Positions 57,295 to 64,000 of a stretch of 64,000 nt of DNA are shown here, one piece after another. How positions within the stretch are numbered: position 1 is the stretch's first letter; every line of letters starts with the position of its first letter. The notes beneath the pieces were generated by a model. That model saw only the letters and a list, made by a program, of their open reading frames with translations. It searched no databases and was not told the DNA's origin. This DNA is from Fremontodendron californicum (taxonomy: Eukaryota > Streptophyta > Magnoliopsida > Malvales > Malvaceae). The position numbers were made by a program, and so were the translations under genes. The stretch spans positions 2,914,001 through 2,978,000 of the forward strand of contig JAULJL010000038.1 in assembly GCA_030761205.1 (NCBI GenBank), given 5' to 3'.

Positions 57295-58590
57295 ATGGCA
57301 GAATCATTAGAGACACATGAAACAACCAGCAGCGCACGATCAAGTTCTTATATCAGAAAGAACTCGATGACCACTGCAAAGTTCGAGGTGGAGAAATTTG
57401 ATGGCACCACCAACTTTGGCATGTGGCAGTGCGAAGTTCAGGATCTGTTATTCCGAGAGGGTTCATATATCGCTCTGGAAGACAGACCCAGAGATATTTC
57501 GGAAGATGACTGGAAATTTGTCAACCGTCAGGCTTGTGGCACAATCCGGTTATGCCTAGCCAAGGACCAGAAGTACTTTGTCATGAGAGAGAATAATGCA
57601 AAAACTCTCTGGAAACAACTTGAGGACAAGTACATGACAAAAAGCATGGAGAACAGACTCTATCTGAAGAAGAAGCTGTTCCGCTTCCAGTATATGCAAG
57701 GTATCACCATGCAGGAGCATCTAGTATGTTTTAACAAAATCCTCGCTGATCTTGAAAATCTAGATGCAAATATCTCTGATGAAGATAAGGCTCTTACTCT
57801 GTTAAATTCCTTGCCTGATAGCTATGATCATTTAACCAGTACACTGTTGTATGGTAAAAATGATATAGAATATGTTAATGTTAGTAATGCTCTGGTGAAT
57901 AATGAGTATCGGAAAAAGGATCAGCATGATCACCAGAATACTACACCAGAAGCTTTAACTGTGTACAGAGGCAGGACGAGCAACCAAGGAGCCGGAGAAA
58001 ACAAGCGAGGTAAATCCCGCTCAAAGAGGGGATCATCGAGAACACGACTCTCGAGGGACGAGTGTGCCTTTTGCCATGAGAAAGGGCACTGGAGGAGAAA
58101 CTGTCCTAACATGGAGAGGTCGATTGTGAGTGTAGCTCAAGAATCTGAGGGAGAGGAAGACTCTGCATTTACGATTTCCACAACAACATACTCTTCAAAT
58201 CGATGGATTCTGGATTCCGGATGTTCCTACCACATGTGTCCGAACCGGAAGTGGTTCTCAAACTTCAAAGAGTTTGATGGAGGGATTGTCCATATGGGCA
58301 ATGACAATACTTGTCACACTAGAGGCATCGGAACGATCCGACTGAAAATGCATGACGGTACAATCAGACAACTTACAGACGTAAGGTATGTCCCTGATCT
58401 CAAGAAGAACCTCATATCACTGGGGGTCTTAGACTCAAATGGTTACAAGGTGACCATTCAGAATGGAGTCCTGAGAGTTGTACGTGGAGCATTCTTAGCA
58501 ATGAAGGGTTATATGAAGGAAAATCTGTATCTCCTTGACAGAGAAACCGTGACAGGCAGAGCAGCAGCCTCTCACAGAATGATGGGATAA
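57295..58590 (+). CDS. Gag-protease of element D, open frame
   Basis: A 431-codon open frame. The Gag region (about residues 25-225) begins MAESLETHETT and has the UBN2-type features KFDGTTNFGMWQ, LWKQLEDKYM, LYLKKKLFRFQ and ALTLLNSLPDSYDH. A basic segment (GKSRSKRGSSRTR) precedes a zinc knuckle CAFCHEKGHWRRNC (about 258-271). Aspartic protease follows with the active motif DSGCSYHMC (about 305-313) and RYVPDLKKNLISLG. The frame ends shortly after an in-frame deletion removes the rest of the pre-integrase and the first part of integrase. It could supply capsid protein and perhaps protease, but not reverse transcriptase. The start at 57295 (ACCATGG) is the first ATG and is matched in elements A and B. 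Confidence 0.92.
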   Translation: MAESLETHETTSSARSSSYIRKNSMTTAKFEVEKFDGTTNFGMWQCEVQDLLFREGSYIALEDRPRDISEDDWKFVNRQACGTIRLCLAKDQKYFVMRENNAKTLWKQLEDKYMTKSMENRLYLKKKLFRFQYMQGITMQEHLVCFNKILADLENLDANISDEDKALTLLNSLPDSYDHLTSTLLYGKNDIEYVNVSNALVNNEYRKKDQHDHQNTTPEALTVYRGRTSNQGAGENKRGKSRSKRGSSRTRLSRDECAFCHEKGHWRRNCPNMERSIVSVAQESEGEEDSAFTISTTTYSSNRWILDSGCSYHMCPNRKWFSNFKEFDGGIVHMGNDNTCHTRGIGTIRLKMHDGTIRQLTDVRYVPDLKKNLISLGVLDSNGYKVTIQNGVLRVVRGAFLAMKGYMKENLYLLDRETVTGRAAASHRMMG

Positions 58591-59990
58591 TCCGACACTT
58601 CACTGTTCCTAGCACTCCCCAGCAGAATGGAGTTGCAGAAAGGATGAACCGAACTTTGGTTGATAAAGTTCGCTGCATGTTATCCCAGTCGAGCTTGAGC
58701 AAAGCATTTTGGGTGGAGGCTTTATTGTTCGCCTCCCACATTATCAACTGACTACCCTCCACTGAAATTGATGGGAAAACTCCCATAGAGGTGTGGTCCG
58801 GATATTCTGCCATTGAATATGATCGGCTTCGTAGTTACGGATGCAAAATTGGATCCTAGAGCCAAGAAAGCTGTCTTCATGGGCTTTAGTGAAGGAGTAA
58901 AAGCAGTCCGATTGTGGAACACTGAGTCAAAGAGAGTCATCGTAAGCCGAGATGTTGCCTTTGACGAATCTGTAATGCTGAAACTGTCAACTCCAGAGAA
59001 TGTGAACCAAGATTCTCTAAAGCAGGTGGAGTTTTGAATCAGAAGATGCTGGTCAAAATTCAGATGAATCTGAACCAGAATCTGATGACACCTTAACTGA
59101 AGTGGAGGAGTCATCACCGGAAATCTTTCAGCAACTTGAATCAGTTGTCACCAGTAGACCGAATAGACATATTCGGAAACCTGCTCGATACACAGACGTG
59201 GTGGCATACGCCCTTCCAGTAATTGATGATGATGTTCTGATCAATTACAAAGAAGCTGTAAACAGCCCTGTGCATGCCCAGTGGAAGGAGGCGATCAGAC
59301 TTGGAAGTTGGTTCCACTTCCAACACTCAAGATATCAATTGGGTGCAAATGGGTCTTTGCCAAAAAGGAGAGTGCTACCGGCAAAGACAGCATCAGATAC
59401 AAAGCCAGATTGGTAGCCAAAGGTTAGGCTCAAAAAGAAGGAATAGACTACAATGAGGTATTTTCACCTGTTGTTAAGCATGCATCTATTCGGATCTTAT
59501 TGGCTTTAGTAGCACAGTATAACCTAGAGATAGTTCAACTTGATGTAAAAACTGCATTCCTCCATGGTTCCGTAGAGGAGGAAATTTGTATGACTCAACC
59601 AGATGGTTCTGGAGTCCCCGGTTGCAAAGATTACAAAAGCAAGTTGAACCGATCACTGTATGGTCTGAAACAATCCCGTGACAGCTGTACAAACGGTTGG
59701 ACTGTTTCATGACAGGATGAAAAGTACACACACAGTCAATTTGATCACTGTGTTTATTTCCGGAAACTTCAAGATGGATCATTTGTCTATCTGCTGAAAA
59801 AGGCAAGGTGGAGATCGACAGGCTGAAGGCTCAACTGAGCTCAGAGTTCGAGATGATCTTGGAGAAGATAAGAAAATTCTTGGGAAGTAGACAGAAAAAT
59901 TGACTCAGGCTTAGTGCATTGATGAATCATGCCAATGCAGTAGGTGCCCTGATATGTGAGTAATGATGTGTACATTTGAAAGAGAAAGGA
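58575..59990 (+). pseudogene. Pol remnants of element D
   Basis: Integrase resumes at about 58575 (NDGIIRHF, then QQNGVAERMNRTL), with stops near 58750 and a deletion at about 58840. Integrase C-terminal pieces lie at 58813-59037 and 59102-59416. A reverse-transcriptase piece lies at 59500-59712 (VQLDVKTAFLHGS, SLYGLKQS). The YVDD box has been removed by a deletion at about 59792-59800, and only traces of RNase H follow. The breakpoints match those of element A. Confidence 0.88.
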
Positions 59991-60041
59991 GGAAGCTCTG
60001 ATCTGTAAATTCTCTCTGTGGATTCTCGCCAAGGTGGAGAT

Positions 60042-60559
60042 TGTTGGAATATGGTATGGCTCAAAGTCACATTTGGTGGCTTAGCACCAATAATGGAGCT
60101 ACCACTTGCACCACTTGCACCACCAATAATGGAAGCTACCACTTGCAAATGGATGGTGGCTACCACTTGCAATGTGTTCACACCAAGATAGGTGGTGGAT
60201 GGTGGCTATGGTGGCTGCCACTTGCTTAGTGTTCACACCTTGATATTATGGCTATAAATAGCCATGTAGAGTAAGAGAGAAAATGAGTGAGTAGAGTAGA
60301 GTTGAGTAAGTTAGAGCTAAATTGTTGAAGCAAATACTCTGTGTTTATAGAGTAATTCGGTATTGTGTTGAGTTGTGAGTTCAGTGCTTGTGTAGCACCT
60401 TGAATTCTGTATATGTTTGTACTCTAAACTCCATTAATACAAAGCTTCAAGCTCCTCCTCCCGTGGACGTAGGCACAGTTGCCGAACCACGTAAAATATC
60501 GGTGTTTTTTCAGTGTGTTTAAATCGATTTTAGTAATATCAATTCGCTTCCGCACAACA
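60042..60559 (+). repeat. 3' LTR of element D
   Basis: It is preceded by the purine tract AAGGTGGAGAT and followed by the AGATT duplication and the rest of array unit 2. It is 9 bp shorter than the 5' LTR. Confidence 0.93.
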
Positions 60560-60760
60560 AGATTGACCTCTCTTTCTTTGTTCTTGGTCAATTAAACAAA
60601 ATCTTATCCTCTTGCACTACCAACAATGTAGAAATTACAGGATATATTTCATGGTGAGCAGTTTGAAGAAGTTAAGAATTTTTTTTTTTACTTACAATTT
60701 AAATTTGAAGTATTGCTGATAATTATCATGGTATTAGAGTTAAATTAACATAGTATATAA

Positions 60761-60799
<39 letters not shown>

Positions 60800-60804
60800 C
60801 AAAA

Positions 60805-61055
60805 TAGACCTACTCAAAGATCGAGCAGCCTGGCCCTGTAGGTCCGACCCGTATTGGGCCAATTCTAGGCAGGATTTTTCATGATCCGGACCGGCCAGCG
60901 CGGATCACTATTCATGCATTAAAATATTATTTTTATTTAAATTTAATTATAAAAATATTTTTTTAATTTTTTATTAATAAATAAACAGTAACCCGGGCCT
61001 AAGTAAAAGATCAAAAAAAAATTCTAAACTACGACTCGACCTATGAGCAGGTCTA
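60805..61055. mobile_element. Duplicated copy of the TAGACCTG MITE
   Basis: It begins TAGACCTACTCAAAG and ends CTATGAGCAGGTCTA, with the same TTTCAAAA flanks (60797-60804, 61056-61063) as the copy at 53781-53988. The identical target duplication shows that it arrived by duplication of the array unit, not by a second insertion. It is about 43 bp longer than its counterpart. Confidence 0.8.
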
Positions 61056-61114
61056 TTTCAAAACCTTGATAACTAATGTAATCTAATCCTAAAAATATAT
61101 ACTGAGAGGGGGGG

Positions 61115-61116
<2 letters not shown>

Positions 61117-61160
<44 letters not shown>
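61117..61160. repeat. (AT)n microsatellite, 44 bp
   Basis: It follows GAGAGGGGGGGAA and precedes GCTGAGAAAT. The equivalent site in unit 1 (about 54030) has no such expansion, so it arose after the unit was duplicated. Confidence 0.85.
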
Positions 61161-61162
<2 letters not shown>

Positions 61163-62899
61163 TGAGAAATTTATTCTAAGATTAATTACTGTACAAGGGA
61201 TTGGGATTGAATGAAAGAAGATTGTCGATAGGCCGAGATTAAGATTATTATTATTTTTTTAATTTTATAAATTCATAATTTGATTGAATTTTGTATTTAA
61301 TTCAAGTCATAAATTAAGTCCTTCACCTATGAATTAATATTTCTACATAGTAACTAATTAAGATGTTACAATTAGAAGTACTCAATTTTGTCTTAATTAC
61401 TAACAATTATTACACATATACGAAATATTAGATTATATGTTTATATTAAAAAAAAAATTAACATATTTATAAAATAAAAATAAAACTTAAAAATAGAAAT
61501 GTCCAAGTCAACGACGAGCTTTATATTTTTTAAAACCAAGAATAAACTAAGCAAATAGCTAGACCCACATATATTTCAACAATGGCATGGGACAATTTGA
61601 TTATAAAAAAAATAGAAGACTATATATATAAAAACCAGTCTATATTGTAGAAAACTTTCACACATACTATATATCACTTAAATGCAATTTATTTTATTTA
61701 ATTCTTGCTGGATGGAAAAGTTCTATGAATCATATTTTTTTTCCTTTTCGATTTGAGGAAGGAGAGATTTGAAATGCATTATCATCAATTATTGAATCAA
61801 ATGTTTGGATGTCTCTAAATCAAATCAATTGCTTAGATGGGTCAAATTAATGAACATGAGACATGACGATGCTTATAGTATTGTCTACTTGTGTAAAATT
61901 AATTTGTTTTATATCTTTTTATAATTTTACTATGTACAATTGATGCTTTCATAAACTGATCGATAAATTAAACAAACTATTAATACTAGACGTGATGAGA
62001 ATTTCAAGTTAATCAGATATCACTATAATTTCAATCGAAAATAATAGATTTTTGTAATATATATTAAAAACTGAAATTTTATTGCTATTAAACAAATAAT
62101 TAGACATTTTCAATTAACTTGAAATTTGACATGTATAATCTAAGTGAATAAAACATAAAATTCAATGGTTGGATAATAAAATATAAACTGTATAAAAAAA
62201 ATATAAAAAAGTGTAAAATTACACTGAGGTAAATAAATTATTCCTCTATCTATATCCTGGAAAGAAAAAAAAAATCATATTCAATGTCTAGATGAAAATA
62301 TCATAAATAATTTTTTTTATTTGTTTGCAGTTGGTAGTATTTTTCAAGCTTGAAGCTACCTTGCAATTTGGTGTGAGACTTGAGAGCAACATTTATGATA
62401 AAAAGAACATCTCCCATTTCATTTAATTATGCTCAATTAAGTTGGATGTTGGGAGTCAATGCATGATCAAAAGTAGACTTGTTCCTGGGTTGGGGCTTGG
62501 AAATTTTTTGATTCTTTACCCAAGCATTATTATATTTATATATATATATATATTATTTTTAAATATATTTGTGTAATTAAATTTAAATAAAAATAATAAT
62601 TTAATGTATGAACAGTGATTCGGGCCGAACCGACCCGGATCATAAAGATCCTGCACAGACTTGGTCCAATATGGGTCGGGCCTGCTGGACCGGGTGGGTT
62701 ACCAAACCTTTGAATAAGTTTAATCAAAAAGGACTAATTTGCAATTTCTCAGTCATCAGAAACGAGTACTCATGCAAAAAAAAAAAAGTTAAATAAAATT
62801 TTAAAATATATATAAATTCTCTTTAAATATATTAGGTTTTGGAAAAATGCATGAGCAAAGATATACTGCGAGTTTTAACTATCACATATCCCATTTATT

Positions 62900-63745
62900 T
62901 TTAAATTAATTTTTTATTTTTTTGATACAGAGAAGGTCGCAACTTGAAATAGGAAAAGAGGTTGCAGATGCTGTGATTCGAACTCCATACCTACTCGATG
63001 TCATCTTTTAAAGGTGACTACATGAATCTATTGAGTTAAGCATTGAGTTCATTTTTTTTATTTTTTAAATATATCCTAAAAAAATATGTTATCCTAAAAA
63101 CTGTTGACAATGAAAGGGATATAAGTTATCTTAAATAAGCAAGTAGCTAGAGTCACATATATTTATACAATGACATGCAACAATTTGGTTAAAAAAATGA
63201 AAAGAAGACAATATATAAAAACCAGTCTATATATTGTGGAAAACGTTCACGGGTCCTATAACTGTCCTATCTTGTTTGATTCGATATTTATTAATTAATT
63301 TTAATTTTTTTAAATAATAAAATATTGTAAAAAAATTTAAATATAAATTCAACATAAACATCAAATGATAAAGTATTAAGTTTGATTTAAAAAAATAAAT
63401 AAATAATAAATTTAATTGTAGTATTTTATTATCCAAACCCCTTAACATTTATGATAAGAACATCTCCCATTTCTAAGATAAAGAAAGTAGAGCGTTGGTC
63501 CTTCCTTTTAAGAGAGTTATGAGTTTCTAAAGTGAAAAGACTTGGAAGGAAGGCAGCTTCCAAGTCAAGCACTAACATCCCAAATAGAGTTCAAAATCAA
63601 ACGCGGTGCAATCCCAACATAGCAGTCATAATAAAATTTTGGATTTTGGTTTAATAGAACCCACACTGCCACACGGTTTAATTATATATGCTCAATTATG
63701 TTGGATGTTGAGAGTCAATGTATGGCCCAAACGGACTAATTTGCA

Positions 63746-63782
<37 letters not shown>

Positions 63783-64000
63783 TAAAAAATAAAAAATAAA
63801 AAATATATACATATATTCTCTTTTATTATATTAGGTTGTGGGAAAAAAAATATGAGACTATCATTATTAGTGAAATTTTTTAATTTTATAAACGGGTTAA
63901 AAATTATCACATATTTTATTTATTTTTTAAATTTTTTTATTTTTATTTTTTGGTACAAATGAGCCAGAGAGATAAGAAAATAGGTTACATATGCTGAGAT
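62900..64000. other. Rearranged array end, no gene seen
   Basis: It contains a segment at about 62920-63050 with a B-box-like GTTCGAATCA on the minus strand; a similar segment begins at about 63930 and runs off the window (GCTGAGAT). Further array fragments lie at 63170-63250 and 63440-63475. A GAGAGTCAATGTATGGCC block lies at about 63708 and a (TA)n run at 63749-63775. The 63476-63660 stretch is unlike the other units and has no recognised content. Confidence 0.5.

Larger units (their letters stand above)
56166..60559 (+). mobile_element. Copia element D, young, keeps Gag-protease
   Basis: A 4394-bp element in unit 2 of the tandem array. The LTRs are 56166-56692 (527 bp) and 60042-60559 (518 bp), beginning TGTTGGAATATGG and ending CGCACAACA. 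They differ by one 9-bp indel and about two substitutions. The target duplication AGATT lies at 56161-56165 and 60560-60564. The primer-binding site TGGTATCAGAGC is at 56696-56707. Gag and protease form one open frame, while pol is reduced to fragments with the same internal deletions as in element A. It is non-autonomous for reverse transcription and integration. Confidence 0.95.
52080..63900. repeat. Tandem array of a ~2.75-kb non-coding unit
   Basis: The landmark TAGATGAAAATATCATAAA occurs at about 52385, 55141 and 62288. The first step is about 2756 bp. The second is about 2750 bp once element D and one target duplication are removed. Each unit contains in order an AT-rich block, CAATTGGTAGAC and GAAGCTACCTTGCAATT, a 'TAGACxTG' dispersed repeat, ACAAGTAGATACACTATAAT, AGGTTGTGGAAAAA and a (TA)n run. 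A second GGTAGAC block, GATTGACCTCTC, a MITE (53781-53988 and 60805-61055) and the region ending before the next landmark follow. The third unit is rearranged and incomplete. A diverged relative is at 22080-23100. No gene is seen in the unit. Confidence 0.85.

Overview
This window is nuclear DNA from a flowering plant, probably a eudicot. The evidence is a SUVH2/SUVH9-type histone-methyltransferase homologue, GT-AG introns, plant Ty1/copia and Ty3/gypsy (Tat/Ogre-type) LTR retrotransposons, and many short non-autonomous DNA transposons in very AT-rich intergenic DNA. Nothing looks bacterial, organellar or viral. I cannot name the species.

Layout. 1-6990: AT-rich intergenic DNA with MITE relics. 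6992-9139: an intronless SUVH2/SUVH9-like gene (690 aa, SRA + pre-SET + degenerate SET, no post-SET) with an 11-codon uORF. 9140-12607: non-coding. 12608-15411 (minus): a four-exon gene for a 149-aa single-pass membrane protein. Each of its three introns carries a copy of one MITE family; intron 1 also holds a second hAT-type MITE and a SINE-like relic. 15412-25139: AT-rich intergenic DNA with MITEs and duplications. 25235-31509: an EF-hand/ZZ-finger gene whose third exon is split by a 4.7-kb copia element. 31910-50722: a second, degenerate copia element whose RNase H region is itself split by a 13.2-kb Tat/Ogre-type element in opposite orientation (36906-50091). 52080-63900: a tandem array of a ~2.75-kb non-coding unit. 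A third copia element (56166-60559) sits in the middle unit.

The LTR pairs, primer-binding sites and target-site duplications give a consistent nesting order. Element A (26573-31305) has LTRs that differ at one position in 553 by eye, so it is very young, and it disrupts the EF-hand gene. Element B (31910-50722) is the oldest copia copy, with about 3-4% LTR difference, and received element C. Element D (56166-60559) is young and keeps an open Gag-protease frame. A and D share the same internal pol deletions, including loss of the reverse-transcriptase YVDD box, so they form one non-autonomous lineage related to B. Element C keeps only gag plus tandem repeats, and has a 296-codon open frame antisense to gag in the position where Tat-lineage antisense ORFs are known.

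The three host genes show no functional link visible here. The SUVH2/9-type protein belongs to the RNA-directed DNA methylation machinery that silences elements of the kind filling the rest of the window; that co-occurrence is probably coincidental. All alignments were made by eye, so divergences and copy numbers are approximate.
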